DNA of 64,000 nt from Aporrectodea caliginosa (Eukaryota; Annelida; Clitellata; Crassiclitellata; Lumbricidae): assembly GCA_020284085.1 (NCBI GenBank), contig JACEVL010000497.1, positions 732,501-796,500 of the forward strand, read 5' to 3'. A model generated the notes under the pieces. It saw only the letters and a list, made by a program, of their open reading frames with translations, was not told the origin of the DNA and did no database searches. The position numbers and the translations under genes are program-made. Shown piece by piece: positions 22,175-33,832 of the stretch (its first letter is position 1; each line of letters starts with the position of its first letter).

Positions 22175-22617
22175 ACAATACAATACAATACAACTTGCAT
22201 TTATAACGTGCCTTAATAAAACATAGTCTTACTCAAAGGACGCGTTACAATGTACTTACTTACTTGCGGTGAAAGGGTGGATTTTGGCAGACCATAGAGT
22301 ATTGAGTTACAGTAGTCAATCCTGGATAATACAAGTGAATGGACTAAGATATGAAGGCAATGCTCATTAAGGCAGCGCTTGATTTGGCGTATTCGTCGGA
22401 GATGAAAGAAACAAGCTTTAGTGATAGAGCCAATATGATTAGACATAGAAAGTTTACTATCAAGAAAAACTCCAAGATCACGAACTACATTAGAAGGCTG
22501 GATAGAGCAGGTTTCATCTAGTTGCAGGCAGAGAGTTTTCAAGTCAAGATGTGGTCTGGAGCGACGGTCAAACCATATCAATTCCGTTTTCTTCGTATTT
22601 AGATTACCCTGCACAAT
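22175..22617 (-). mobile_element. LINE fragment (post-RT), minus strand
   Basis: An open stretch reads TKKTELIWFDRRSRPH, VVRDLGVFLDSKLSMSNH and RIDYCNSILYGLPKSTLSP, the LINE region after the RT core. An ATACA tail lies at the left (22175-22195). Confidence 0.8.
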
Positions 22618-22624
22618 TCGTGAA

Positions 22625-22690
22625 TCTTAACGATGCCAGGATTCGAAGCCATGTATAGAGTCAAATCGCTCTAACCACGCCGAATGCTAG
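22625..22690 (-). repeat. tRNA-like fragment (SINE head)
   Basis: The minus strand has an A-box-like GTGGTTAGAGCG and a B-box-like GCTTCGAATCCTGG at tRNA spacing. No full cloverleaf could be drawn. A tRNA-derived SINE head is likelier than a functional tRNA. Confidence 0.5.
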
Positions 22691-23521
22691 CATCTAATAA
22701 TAATGGTTTATCTTCCTCTTTCTTGTGTAACTGTAGCTAGCCTCAAATCGCTAGTCGAAGGACTAGTAGCAGAACGGCAAATAATGCAGTGCTCCACCAT
22801 ATCTGCGAGACTCGCCATTATCGCTCGACGCAATTTAATTGTTACAAAAGTGTTATACCACTTTTAACAGTTTAAATTACCTCATAAATCGAAGCAATCC
22901 CTAACAATAGCACGAAATCTAATGCTTAAATAGCTTCGAATTCGTTTGAAACAAACTAATTTAACCTAATTTATTAATTCAATCTCACCTCATGGACAAA
23001 AATATCCAACCAAAGACACTACATACATAATACATCTCGGTGAGTATGTAGCAAGTCATTTATTTCGCTACAAATTAACCACATTCAAATGCAAATTTCT
23101 CAGCTAGCCCTGGTTAGGTTCATTGCAGGTTTTTATTAGAATGAACCTAGAGCCTACTTAACACATTGCCAACATATCCCTTTGTCTTGATTTAGGTAAA
23201 GCTCTAAAATATGGACTTTAATTCTGGCCTAATTCAGGCTGACGCATAGCAGAAAGCTATACATAATATTATACAAGACGAGTTTAAGCTTAATTACAGA
23301 ATTAGCAATTCACATAAGATAGACAGGAGCAAAACGGAGCTCAGCAATAGAGACAGCAAAATTAATGAAGGGAGCAGAAGTAGTGAAAGGCGATTGGAGA
23401 TTCAAAAGATGCAACCGATAGAAAGAGAGATGATCGAAGAAACCAGTAGAAAGACAATTATTGGAACAGCGGTACAAGAAACGAATAGAACTGAAGGAGG
23501 AAGGGAAGATCAGTGTGATTC
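22691..23521. other. Intergenic, nothing recognised
   Basis: AT-rich sequence without recognisable genes. The 71-codon frame at 23310-23525 has no family resemblance. Confidence 0.35.
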
Positions 23522-23701
23522 TCATTAACGATGACGGTAACGAAAATGTTCGTTAACGAAAATTAAATAATTTCGTTAACGATAACTATAACTAAAACTG
23601 AAAAATATCATTAACTATAACGAAAATAACTCTAACGAAAATTCATTGTTATTTTCGATAATAAAAAATAAATAAAAAGTGCAATATCGACAAACACGAG
23701 G

Positions 23702-24539
23702 CAGTAGCCTACCGGCCTTACCATTGTGCGAACCGTGCAATTATTGCACAGGGCCCGCAAATTTGGGGGGCCCGAAAATGTCTGAAAATTAACATGACAC
23801 AATAATAATAATAGGCCTATTATGGTTTCAATTAAATCTTCTCTTTGATCAAAAAATAAAAATAAAAGTCAAATGGTACAAACTTAATTTTATGCGAAAT
23901 TTTATGTGACATTTTCGGGCCCTCTGTTAGTGGGGAGGCCCGAAAATATCAAAGTATAACCTGTGATATTTTCGTGGGGTCCGAAAGTGCCACAGAAAAT
24001 TAACATGAACAAGACACCCTAATAATAATGTTATGGTTTCAATTTAGTCTTCTCTTATGTCAAAGAATAAAAGTCATATGCTACCAAGTTGAAGCCATTT
24101 GACTTTTATTTTTTGACGTAATATTATGTTGTCGCAAAAGATAACATATGTATATTGGGTGCAGAAATGGTAATGATTTCTGCATCCAAAAATAGTTATA
24201 CTTTGCTTAAATTTTAAGTGAGAAATTTTACATCTTGAGTCCGCGAGCTATGCCTATAAAAAGTAAGGGTCTCTGATCAAAAAGTTTCAAAACCATGGTT
24301 GTACGCAATTGTGTAAGTTATCTTTGTTAATTATTTTATATTATTTCTGTTAGGGCCTAGATTTCAGAGGATTTTATTTTTAGGGTTTACTTTATTATTT
24401 AACAAACACACACACACACACGCGCGCGCACACACACCTATATATATAATGATTAGAAATTTAAAAAAATTTGACTTGTGTCATGGGGCCCGTACAGTTC
24501 ACTCTGCACAGGGCCCGCAATATACTAGGGCCGGCACTG
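23702..24539. mobile_element. hAT-like MITE (CAGTGCCGGCCC ends)
   Basis: The right end, reverse complemented, is CAGTGCCGGCCCTAG; the left end is CAGTAGCCTACCGGCC. CACGAGG flanks both sides (7-8 bp duplication). The interior holds GGGCCCGAAAATG words and a CA/CG dinucleotide run (24405-24435). Non-coding. Confidence 0.7.
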
Positions 24540-24750
24540 CACGAGGTCGAAAAAACGCGCTACAAGTAACAGCGTAAGTTCGTCCTGGATTCTGGATTTG
24601 TGAATTAACACAGTAGCAGTGGCGCATTTTTATTAAATTTAGCTATTTAGTCAACGTTTCTATAGCGATTGCGACCCAGGTTGACTAGTGCAAATTAGCA
24701 AACTTAGTAGTTGACTACTAGTCGTAGTAATCTTGTAGTCAAATATCAAA

Positions 24751-25065
24751 ATGTCTCTAAAAGTCTTGAGAAACCCCAATTGTGGGAATGCTGTCTGGAG
24801 TTATTTCAAGTACGAATCGGTCACAAATAAAAGTTCGTGTATCATCGGCATTGTTGGTGTTAATGAGAGGAAGTTAAGTGGCCGGCTCACAGTCGGTAAA
24901 AACAAGGCTAATCTACTCAATTATCTCAAGTATCACCACCAACCTACATACAAAGAAGTCTGCGCAGCAGAGAGTGATAGGAAGAGGTGGCGCCGTAACA
25001 AAAACGCGCAGAACAAAAGCGCACCGACAAAAGCGCGCCGACAAATGCGCGCAGAGACGCAATGA
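24751..25065 (+). pseudogene. BED-type zinc finger of a hAT transposase
   Basis: Begins MSLKVLRNPNCGNAVWSYFK. A BED-like pattern follows: aromatic VWSYFKY, then a KSSC segment and NLLNYLKYHH at the His end. BED fingers are the N-terminal DNA-binding domain of many hAT transposases. The frame then runs into repeated basic sequence, and no RNase H-like catalytic core follows. The N-terminal remnant of a transposase. Confidence 0.65.
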
Positions 25066-25194
25066 TAGCAAGTTTTAGCAACCTCGACAAAAACGCGCAT
25101 AACAAAAGAGCGCAGCTATAAAATATAGCCTAACGTACCGCGTAACTAGATAGGTTGGCTACTACAATTATAGACCCATGCAAGTCTGCAAGGG

Positions 25195-25360
25195 AAAAGA
25201 AATTAGCGCCGAATTCTTGCTTAAATAAAAGTTGGATAGATGAAAAAATGTTGTTCCTTAATAACCTGGATTGCTGAAATTAGTTTTAGCGAAAGCACGT
25301 TGGATTAATAAAAATAGTGTCTTGTTGAACTGGAAGTTGGATTGCTGAAAATAACTTTTT
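25195..25360 (+). repeat. Minisatellite, GGATTGATGAA family
   Basis: Four degenerate units with AAAAGTTGGATAGATGAAAA-type words, related to 18405-18560. Confidence 0.55.
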
Positions 25361-25900
25361 TGTGAGACCATTAGAATGTTACCTTAAAATTGTTTATGCA
25401 TTCTAATACTGTCCTTAACAATTATTTTAGTTTTCAAATGTTACATCGTTGACATGTAGTACAAACACACTAGTTTTACAGTAAACAAACAACGATAGTC
25501 CCTTGCAACTCGACAGCCAAGACAATAATTATGAGATTTGTGACTGTTAGCTCCTTGAGGCCTTTAGGGTTCCCACGACAGTTTAGGCCTACTCTGCCTA
25601 GACTGCTGATAGCCTCTTCCGACCATCACTGTCGGCGTCACGTAGGCTACACCGCACTATTTATCAGCCGCATGCTCAACCTTGCCCTCGCCCAGCTGAA
25701 GGTTTTCCTGCAGAAGTTTTTATTCGAAATAATTGTGTGAATATAGAACTTTGTGACGAATGGATTAAATGGCTATCAATTTTGAGTCAATTGCCGAGTT
25801 GCCGTCAGTGTCAGCCAATCACTGCCTCTCCAAATGTTGCAAATAATGAAGGAAGATAATTTGCAATCAGGATTTCCGAATGTTGCATTGCTCTGCGTAT
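25361..25900. other. Intergenic, nothing recognised
   Basis: No supported gene. The 69-codon frame at 25531-25740 shows no family resemblance. Confidence 0.35.
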
Positions 25901-26686
25901 AATATATCCTACTTGTCTTCCAGATCCGTCTCTGTTAAAGCCTCCAACCACTGTTAGCAGCCCCTCCCACTCTGTTGTGGTGTCCCTCAAGGATTCATCC
26001 TGTATACCACACCATTAAGCCATCTCACAGAATTATCCTCTGTTGACCACCATGCACCTCTACGCAGACGACACCCAACTCCACATAATTATTATCTTTC
26101 TCGCCAAGCTCATTTCCACCACTTCGCACAGCATATCCTTCCAATTCTTGACCTAAACAACACCCACCATTAACATCTGCTTTGCCTTCTCTGATCCTCT
26201 GGAAGACTGGAAGCTGGATTCGGATCTCCTTCGGCAGTGCCAGATTAACTATGGCGCAACTGGCGCACTTGCGCCAGGCCTTCTTTCGGGGGTAAAAATT
26301 TAAAAAACATTGAGAAATCCGATTATTTATCGTTTATATATATAAGTCACAGTCCGGCTTATTTAAAATGTTTAATTTCTAAAACAAGCATTGCATATAA
26401 AATTTGGTGGCATTATAAAAACAGGCCTTCTACAGTACTACTACTATAATGATGACGTACTAATTAATTGTGTACTGTAATGATGACGTAACTATGACGT
26501 AGGCTACCGGTAATCAATTTATGCGCGGATCACCAAGTAAAATATAGATAGGCTATGCGTACGGTACAGACGACACAGTGTATGTTCCATGTAATATTAT
26601 TATCTACTATTTAGTGTTTATGTAGCTGCTTATTTCTTTTTTTAATTTTAATTTTTAAACAAATAAAATAAGTAGGCCTAAAGAAA

Positions 26687-27202
26687 ATGAAGAAATTTGA
26701 GTCCGGTTGGCAGAAACGTCAAAGAAAACGCGAACTTGAAGAGGTAGGCAAACAGCAACGTGGTAGTATTGATAAATTTCTGGCAGTAAAAACACGAGAA
26801 GTGCCGCAATTTATAGATGATGTCGACTCAGCGTCAGAAGCTGGATGCAGTTCAGGCTTAGGCCGCTCAGCAGTGTCAGCACTAATGCCAACAACAGACA
26901 CCCTTGATTTCAGCAATGATATAATTGATATGCCTAAATCTGAAACTACCATAGATCTACTATTAAAACAAGAGAATCAATCTGTTGGAAACGTGCCACA
27001 AACAGATGCTGCTCTGTGGACTATAAATGAAGATTTGGTCAGTTATTGGCTGCAGATGGGACCTGAACCATGTCGTAATCAAGATGGCATGTACTCTAAA
27101 TCCATAAAACAACATGGAAATAAAGTAAAATTGAATAGTACCAAAAGAAAACTAAACGATTCTGCTTTTTTACGATCACACCAAACGGGGAAAAAATTCT
27201 GA
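26687..27202 (+). pseudogene. hAT transposase N-terminal part
   Basis: 171 codons. The basic start MKKFESGWQKRQRKRELEEV and the GSIDKFL stretch are typical of the N-terminus of ZMYM1/TTF-finger hAT transposases. A low-complexity linker follows. The TTF-type finger and the RNase H-like core that should come next are gone: the frame stops at 27202, just before the C-terminal dimerisation segment. Confidence 0.75.
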
Positions 27203-27247
27203 GACATTGGCTCTTGTATTCGCCATCAACTGGGCGCTTATTTTGTT

Positions 27248-27433
27248 TTGTTTGGAGAAAGATCATTCAGTCATTTAAAACGCATAAAATCATCTTTGAG
27301 GTCAACAATGGGCCAGGACAGATTGGCAAATTTAACTCTTTTGAACATTGAGTCGGAAATCTTGACAGATCTTGACTTTCAAGATATCATTGATTCTTTC
27401 TCTACTTTAAAAGCGCGAAGGAAAGACTTTTAA
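27248..27433 (+). pseudogene. hAT C-terminal dimerisation segment
   Basis: 61 codons reading ERSFSHLKRIKSSLRSTMGQ and LTLLNIESEILTDLDF, the conserved hAT dimerisation domain. It is in the same frame as 26687-27202 but separated by a stop and the deletion. A decayed relative is at 27875-27970. Confidence 0.85.
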
Positions 27434-27972
27434 ACTCGACGAACATTTTTGAACAGTTGAACTGTAACAAGTAAAATTAAAAAATCTCCTATGATCCTAT
27501 CACAGCTTCATTTTGTGTTCATAAATTATTAAAGTATGTTTTTCTATATAATTAATTTTCCCCCATTTTTTTGATAATTTGATTGGATAGAGGGCCTACT
27601 TTAGTTTTGTTGCATTGTTTGCGCCAGGCCTCTAAAAAGTTAATCCGGCACTGTCCTTCGGACTACTCTTTTGGACAACCCCTCTAACTACGCAGCGCTC
27701 TTGAATAAGCTGGTGCCCTGCGCTTGGCTTTCGAGTGGCGCTTCAGAAGCTAGGAGATTGCGATATCTTACACTTCCTGTGTCTAAGTGCAGCGATTAAG
27801 ATCGTTTAGTCAACAATAAAGCGTATCAGAAATGATTCAAGTTCCACGATAGGACAAGATACATGTAGACTGAAAAATTTAACTCTTATGAACATTGAGT
27901 GTGAGATTGTACAACGGCTAGATTATCAGAATATTGTTGACAGTTTTTCTATTATGAAAGAACGTCATAAAC

Positions 27973-28585
27973 CAGAGGTGTCAAACAGTTGGCCCACGGG
28001 CCATTTCTTGCCCGCAGACAATTTTGTTTGGCCTACGGAGCCTTGCCTAAAGACTACACAATTTGAGAAAACGTTTTAAAAATTGTCCCTGCCAAGGCTT
28101 AGCAAGTTTTATGTAATAATAATAATAATCTTTTCTTTATTGAAGCGCCTGACAAACGCACTGCGCTGTACATTTACATGTTATGCAATTTAAATCTTAA
28201 CTACTAACAGAACAGACAGCCTGCAATACACGGCGCTGATAGCAGCCTACAAAGCATATCCGTCCTACGGGGCTCGAACTCGGTACCTCTCGCTCACCAT
28301 GCCAGCGTGTCATGCAATGCGCTATCGGGCCCCCATGTGATGCTCGTGACTGATAATTAATCAAGAGTAAGATTTTTTAAAGCCTAATTTGACTGTCTGT
28401 GTGCTACAAAAATGCACCATTTTAAGATTTAGTTTTGTCAAAAATTTCCTGAGGATGGGCTCACCGAGTCCCTCCCAGAACCCCTTGGCCCAACCCCATT
28501 TTGCACAGGCGCCTTCGGCATCCTGGCCCGCCACATGCTAGAAATAGTGCCGACGGCCCACCATTAAAAAGGTTTGACGCCTCTG
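27973..28585. mobile_element. hAT-like MITE (CAGAGGTGTCAAAC ends) carrying a SINE
   Basis: The ends CAGAGGTGTCAAAC and, reverse complemented, CAGAGGCGTCAAAC match with one difference. Subterminal TTGGCCCACGGGCCA-type words resemble vertebrate Charlie-type elements. No clean 8-bp duplication was found. A SINE (28112-28337) is inserted within it. Confidence 0.65.
28112..28337 (-). mobile_element. tRNA-derived SINE, family 1
   Basis: On the minus strand it starts with a tRNA-like head (GGGGGCCCGATAGCGCATTG, B box GGTACCGAGTTCGAGCCCC). The body contains GGCTGCTATCAGCGCCGTG and CGCAGTGCGTTTGTCAGGCG, and an ATT tail ends it at 28112-28130. Other copies: 54885-55118 (+), 56330-56535 (-) and a fragment near 63885. 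Confidence 0.85.
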
Positions 28586-29007
28586 TTTTAAATTCAGAAA
28601 TATATATATATTCTATAATTTAAATTTTGTCAACACTTTTGGTTGAACATATATTTGGGGCCTACTATACAATTTTGGCACCAGGCCTACACAAGGTTAA
28701 TCCGGCGCTGATAAGTGTGCAGTGTGCACTGTGCAGTAAAAGTAACAGACCAATCAATGGCTGTTGTTTCAATGTGTTTTGTGATGATATTTGCGAGTTT
28801 TACAACGTCTCTCTTTCTACTATATGTGTCATTATAATAATAGAAATATTTATAGCCTACCTGTCATGTATTTAATCAAAGTGATTCAAATAGCGGCGCC
28901 GCTGATGCAATATTTCATACTACGAGAATAACGAGACTGAGGAATAACAGGTCTACATTTAAAAGATTGAGTGTTGTTACAGCTTATACAAATATCGTAA
29001 GGGTAAT

Positions 29008-29427
29008 TGTCACCAACTCTTTTCTTTCTTAGTTGTGACCTACCTCAAGAACTTTCCTTATCTCTACATATAAATTGCTCAACGTCTTCTAACTGTTTAA
29101 GAATTAAATTGACACAGTTCTTTGAATGTTTCTTTCTTTCTTCAAACACAGTTTAATAACAACAACTCAACTCTTGCCTTACAACAACTGTACTACACTG
29201 TATAGTTCAAATTCACTGTCATCAGCAGTTTCTAAGTTTGGCGCGCTAACTGCACGTGTAAAACAATCTACCGTCAGCCAATGTTTAGGCTACTTTAGGC
29301 CAAGCGCCCACGAGCCGACAGCGCAACTAAGGCCTAAGACTAAAACGCTTAACAATCGATACACATTATATATATATCAACATAAGGAACACCTGTGCTC
29401 ATTATATATGCAAAACATTAGTTCACA
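29008..29427 (-). repeat. 3' LTR of Gmr1-like element
   Basis: 420 bp; on the minus strand it begins TGTGAACTAATG and ends GTTGGTGACA. Identical to the other LTR except for one A near 29333. It is directly preceded (in element sense) by the polypurine tract. Confidence 0.97.
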
Positions 29428-29430
29428 TTA

Positions 29431-29447
29431 CCTCCTTCCCTTTCTTT
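29431..29447 (-). other. Polypurine tract
   Basis: Reads AAAGAAAGGGAAGGAGG on the minus strand, three bases before the 3' LTR. It is the expected primer for plus-strand DNA synthesis. Confidence 0.9.
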
Positions 29448-29542
29448 GGATTGAGCAAATTAAACTTAAAAATTTGCGAAATCATCAGGTACTAAATTAT
29501 GCAATAAACTTAATACTATATAATACAGTAAAATAAACAATC

Positions 29543-32500
29543 TTATAATCTAGATAAACAATCTGCTACAACATTTAATCGTCCTTTCTTATAATTAACT
29601 TCTACATCAAAAGTTTGCAGTGCTAAAGCCCAACGCACCAATTTAGCAGACTTAGACATAGATTCAGTCAGATAAGTTAAAGGATTGTGATCGGTAAAGA
29701 TGTGAACTTTAGATCCAATGATTATCTCTTTTAACTTATTTAGAGCCCAAACAATAGCATAGGCTTCTTTCTCCACAGTTGCCCATCTCCTCTGGGTGTC
29801 AGTCAATTTCTGACTTATAAATGATACAGGGCGCTCTATTCCCTTATCATCCATCTGTGTTAAAACAGCTCCTACTGCAAAATCACTACTATCGCAGTAC
29901 AAATTAAAAGGTTTTCCAACATCAAAAACATATAAAACAACTTTAGAGCGTACAGCATCTTTAAGTAAATTAAATGCCTGTTGATGTCTATCAGTCCAAT
30001 CAATCTTATCTGAAACATGTTTGCTTGTCAAATCAGATAGAGGCTTCGCAATCTGTGCAAAATCTTTGATAAACTGTCGATAGTAACCAAAAAATCCCAG
30101 CAATTGCTTAACTTGTTTCTTCGTTTCTGGAGTTTTCAAATTAATTAAACTTTCAATTCTATCTGGATTCATTTGAATCGTTCCAGAACCAACCACATGA
30201 CCGATGAACTTTACCTCACTCTTACCAAAGATACATTTCTTTAAGTTCAGAGTAATGTTATGCAGTCTCATTTGCATTAAATATGCATCTAAATGCTGTA
30301 AATGAATCTTCCAATCATCTGAATGCACAGCAATGTCATCTACATAGGGCTCAGCAAATTCATTTATAGGCTGTAAAACCATGTTAATTGCTTTAACAAA
30401 TGTTCTTCCTGAGTTGATCATTCCGAAAGGAACACGAGTAAACTCGTACAGTCCATTGTGAGTAACAAAAGCAGTTTTCCATTGATCAGTTTGCTTAACA
30501 GGACAAGTCCAGTAAGCACTTCGACAATCAAAAATCGAGATCACATTTGATTTTCCAACTTTGTGCAAAACATCTTTCACAATCGGCATCGGATATTTAC
30601 AATCCACAGTGAACGAGTTAATGTATCTGTAGTCGCAGGCAAGTCTCAGAGAACCGTCTTTCTTTTTAACAATTACCAACGGACTTGCCATTCTGCTCGA
30701 AGATGGTTTTATAATGTTGGCTTGAAGCATTTCTTTAATTTGTCGTTCAACTTCTGCTCGATAGATGAGTGGAATACGGTAAGCCATAAATTCTTTTTCA
30801 CGAAATTCCGGTTTCAGTTCAATTTCATGTTCAACCAATGTACATAGTCCAGGCTTTTCAGAAAATCGATCAGAATATTTGTTTAGTACTTCCAGCAATT
30901 GTTTTTGTTGAGTCAATGTTAAATGGTTAATCTGATCAGGATCAAGATTCAGTGAATTCTTTTCATCTTGCAAGTCATTCTTCGTCAACAACTCAACCAC
31001 TGAACCAAAGTCTTCATCTTCTTCAACGATTAATCCACAACTCATTGCTCTTGTAATGTACTTTCTGATTTTATTTGCGTGAATTATCTTTCGACAATCG
31101 TCACCCATGTCAATCAAATAAGAGTACTTTGACCTTCGTTGTATGACAGTACATGGACCATGCCATCGTGAAATCAGTTTATTCGTTGAAGTCGGATATA
31201 ACACAATGACTTTTTCACCCGGTTCAAATTCTTTATGTTTCGCTCTTTTGTTGTATTGATTCGTATACTGTAATTGCTTCTCTCGTGAATATGATTCTGC
31301 AAACAGTAATGCTTTTTCCATATTTGCTTTCATGTCTTTCAAGTACTTTTCTGGTTGGATTCCAATATGAGGTGGTAAATTAATTTCTCTTGTCCAACTT
31401 TCTTTTAAAATTGCCAATGGTCCACGCGGAATCTTTCCATACACCAACATATAAGGAGCAATTCCAGTAGTTGCATTCGGTACTTCTCGTAATGCCCACA
31501 CTGTAAACGGAATTACTTTGTGCCATTGCCTTGGATTGTCAACAATTACATGATGGATCATTTTCTTGAATGTTTGATTCCATCGTTCTACTAATCCAGC
31601 TGCCTCTGGATGACCTGGCGTATCAAATCTTGGACTACACCCCATTAAATTCAGAAATTCTCTTGTCAGACTCGCAGTAAAATTTGTTCCTTGGTCACTT
31701 GTGATCACTGAAGGTACACCAACGTTCATGAACAACTCCATCAAAGCATCACACACAGCTTTCGCAGTTAATGATTTCAATAGAAACACTGTAGGCCATC
31801 TTGTGCAAGAATCGACAATACATAAACAGTACTTGTGACCTGCAGCAGATGCTGGCTCGATTGGTCCTACACAATCCACCGTAATTCTTCTGAACGCCAC
31901 ATCTTCTCTTGGAATTGGAGTGATAGGAACCCTGTCCATCACCAAACTTCTTGCCTTTAATTGACATTTCTCACATGATTTGCAAAATTTCACTATATCT
32001 CTTCTCATCTTTGGCCACGTAAAAGATAACTTTATTCGTTCTCTAGTTTTCTCTTCTCCAAGATGTCCTCCAAATACTGATTCGTGAGCCAACTCCATCA
32101 CTTTCATTCGTCGCTCTTTTGGTAACACCAATTGATATATCGTTTGCTCTAATATTCGATATCTTTTGTACAGTAAGCCATTTACCACGCAGAATTCAGA
32201 TTCTTTATCTGGTGCTAACGTCCACCATGCTTTCAATGATTCATCTTGTCTCTGCTGTTCTTCGAATTTCTTTGCGTCTGCAATCTGCATCTGTTGTTCT
32301 TCATCTTTCTCATTTTCTTGAAACAAATCTGCTATCTCCACATCACATTCATTATCCTCTTTCGTTTCATTTAGATTACCATTCTTGCATGCAGCCATCT
32401 CTTGTTCACTCATTTCTGCTGTTATTCCATCTGGCATTAAACTTTGTTGATCATCACTTTCGTTTTCCTCTTCACTTGAACTTTCAGTTTCACTTTCATC

Positions 32501-33550
32501 TTCGACTTCTACCACTTTCTTTCGCTGACTCTGCAATCTCGTCGTTACATTCGCTTGCACATCTCCTTGTATCATTTTCACTTGTGGCACGGCTTTAAGT
32601 TCTGCAATGATTTCTGGATGCAACAAGAATCTTTCTGTGCTTCCCATTTTTGCAATACTAGCACACATCAATGTCACATAAGGTGTAAGTGAACATTTGA
32701 CTTTATGCGGAATTACCTCTTCTTCCACATCGTTACAACACAGCCTTACATCAACTTTCACCAACTTTGCAGGAATGGCATCTCCTGCCACGCATTGTAA
32801 GTTCACTTTTCCAATCTGCTCCACCTTCATGCCTTCCAGTAATTCTTCACTAATCACCGGAACCTCTGCTCCAGAATCAATCAGTGCTTTTACTTTTATT
32901 GGTTCTTTTCCTGCTGTTCCACGAATCTCTACCTCGACGTACTGCAATACCACTTTCTTCAATGCTGTACTTTCATCTCTTCCAACCATTTCTTTCTGCA
33001 TTCCATTGTGCAATAGAATTTCTTTCTGAATATCAGGTGAAAGGTGACATTTCATCACTGACTTTACTTCAGTTTCATTGTTCTGATGTTCTGTGGCTTG
33101 ACTTTCAGAATTATCAACCACTTGAATTCGATTCACCCTCGAATGTTCTTGTTTTCCACCATAATTTGAGGTTGTAACAGGAACTGGACAGAATTTCATC
33201 AAATGCCTGTCTGATCCGCAGTTATGACAACGTTTCACCACTGCACCTCGTTGTTCGATGCTTTCTTTTCTCTTATATGGAGTAAACGATGCATTGCCTT
33301 CTCTTGCGACAAACCTTGGTGGTGACTTGTTATATACCTGACGTTGTCTGGTCATCATCGACTCTCTATTCTCGTGAACTACCGGATAATTTGGTTTCAC
33401 TTCTGCACCTCTGAACTGATTTCCTGTTTCTTGATTGCTCTTCCAATGAAAACCAAAATTTGGAGTGGACTGTTGATTTCTTTTTACATTGGGTACAAAA
33501 CCAAAACTTGTCTTATTCGGAATTGCCAAACCAATTCGATTATTAACATG
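29543..33550 (-). CDS. pol: Gmr1-like pol polyprotein (PR-IN-RT-RH)
   Basis: About 1,328 open codons from 33529 down to a stop at 29543; the frame is also open back to the insertion at 33551. Counting from 33529: CCHC zinc knuckle at residues 101-114 (end of gag); aspartic protease LIDSGAEVPVIS, catalytic Asp 218; acidic linker 340-430; integrase HHCC finger about 482-522 and DDE triad D552, D612, E648 (DX35E); reverse transcriptase about 905-1110 with YVDD at 1062-1065; RNase H with D1213, E1255 and D1280. It ends DCLSRL with no chromodomain. There is no separate start, because pol was originally in one frame with gag. The catalytic residues are all present, so the enzyme part looks undamaged. 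Confidence 0.95.
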   Translation of the reverse strand, partial: HVNNRIGLAIPNKTSFGFVPNVKRNQQSTPNFGFHWKSNQETGNQFRGAEVKPNYPVVHENRESMMTRQRQVYNKSPPRFVAREGNASFTPYKRKESIEQRGAVVKRCHNCGSDRHLMKFCPVPVTTSNYGGKQEHSRVNRIQVVDNSESQATEHQNNETEVKSVMKCHLSPDIQKEILLHNGMQKEMVGRDESTALKKVVLQYVEVEIRGTAGKEPIKVKALIDSGAEVPVISEELLEGMKVEQIGKVNLQCVAGDAIPAKLVKVDVRLCCNDVEEEVIPHKVKCSLTPYVTLMCASIAKMGSTERFLLHPEIIAELKAVPQVKMIQGDVQANVTTRLQSQRKKVVEVEDESETESSSEEENESDDQQSLMPDGITAEMSEQEMAACKNGNLNETKEDNECDVEIADLFQENEKDEEQQMQIADAKKFEEQQRQDESLKAWWTLAPDKESEFCVVNGLLYKRYRILEQTIYQLVLPKERRMKVMELAHESVFGGHLGEEKTRERIKLSFTWPKMRRDIVKFCKSCEKCQLKARSLVMDRVPITPIPREDVAFRRITVDCVGPIEPASAAGHKYCLCIVDSCTRWPTVFLLKSLTAKAVCDALMELFMNVGVPSVITSDQGTNFTASLTREFLNLMGCSPRFDTPGHPEAAGLVERWNQTFKKMIHHVIVDNPRQWHKVIPFTVWALREVPNATTGIAPYMLVYGKIPRGPLAILKESWTREINLPPHIGIQPEKYLKDMKANMEKALLFAESYSREKQLQYTNQYNKRAKHKEFEPGEKVIVLYPTSTNKLISRWHGPCTVIQRRSKYSYLIDMGDDCRKIIHANKIRKYITRAMSCGLIVEEDEDFGSVVELLTKNDLQDEKNSLNLDPDQINHLTLTQQKQLLEVLNKYSDRFSEKPGLCTLVEHEIELKPEFREKEFMAYRIPLIYRAEVERQIKEMLQANIIKPSSSRMASPLVIVKKKDGSLRLACDYRYINSFTVDCKYPMPIVKDVLHKVGKSNVISIFDCRSAYWTCPVKQTDQWKTAFVTHNGLYEFTRVPFGMINSGRTFVKAINMVLQPINEFAEPYVDDIAVHSDDWKIHLQHLDAYLMQMRLHNITLNLKKCIFGKSEVKFIGHVVGSGTIQMNPDRIESLINLKTPETKKQVKQLLGFFGYYRQFIKDFAQIAKPLSDLTSKHVSDKIDWTDRHQQAFNLLKDAVRSKVVLYVFDVGKPFNLYCDSSDFAVGAVLTQMDDKGIERPVSFISQKLTDTQRRWATVEKEAYAIVWALNKLKEIIIGSKVHIFTDHNPLTYLTESMSKSAKLVRWALALQTFDVEVNYKKGRLNVVADCLSRL

Positions 33551-33832
33551 AATGTCTGCTAGGCAGTGTTATTTCTATTAACTGTAACTGTAACTGAAAT
33601 AGCAAAATAACTGAAAAATGTTGGTCAGTTAACTGTAACTGTAACTGAAACTGAAAAATACTGAATAACTGAAACTGTAATAGTAACTGAAAAACGAAAA
33701 CTGTATAACTGAAAAATAACAAAAGTTAACTGAAAAATAAAACATGAGTGTTTTTCTTACTTACTTTTTGAATGGTAATCCTACTCTAGTCTACGGTCAG
33801 TTTTCTATGTTCATTTCTGGTTCCTTTTCATT

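Larger units (their letters stand above)
23522..25110 (+). mobile_element. hAT relic with BED finger, interrupted by MITE
   Basis: Starts with an array of CGTTAACGAAAA / AACTATAAC words (23522-23660). It continues after the MITE (23702-24539) with the BED-finger frame (24751-25065) and ACAAAAACGCGC words (24548-25110). The transposase catalytic part is missing. The word-array start followed by a BED frame resembles the insertion at 33564-34856. Confidence 0.5.
26235..27653 (+). mobile_element. hAT element, internally deleted (ZMYM1-like type)
   Basis: Exact 8-bp duplication TCCTTCGG at 26227-26234 and 27654-27661. The ends are CAGTGCCAGATTAAC and, reverse complemented, CAGTGCCGGATTAAC. Inside are only the N- and C-terminal parts of a transposase (26687-27202 and 27248-27433), with the catalytic middle deleted. 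It cannot move without a full-length relative. Confidence 0.95.
25905..27770 (+). mobile_element. LINE fragment split by a hAT element
   Basis: The left piece (25905-26234) matches the 19490-21745 LINE around its RT core, with internal deletions. The right piece (27654-27770) matches its 3' end (GGACAACCCCTCTAACTACG and TGGCTTTCGAGTGGCGCTT). The pieces are separated by the hAT at 26235-27653 with an exact duplication. Confidence 0.85.
27785..28710 (+). mobile_element. Second hAT 3' remnant, interrupted
   Basis: Reads LKNLTLMNIECEIVQRLDYQ (about 27860-27920), a sister of the dimerisation segment at 27248-27433. After a nested MITE it ends in the hAT terminus GGTTAATCCGGCGCTG at 28695-28710. 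The 5' part is lost. Confidence 0.7.

Noticed and set aside
22625..22690. Functional tRNA gene
   Set aside because: A and B boxes are present but acceptor and anticodon arms do not pair conv­incingly; better explained as a SINE head.
32119..33177. Plus-strand frames of 97-159 codons opposite the pol gene
   Set aside because: Antisense shadows of the open pol frame; no family resemblance.
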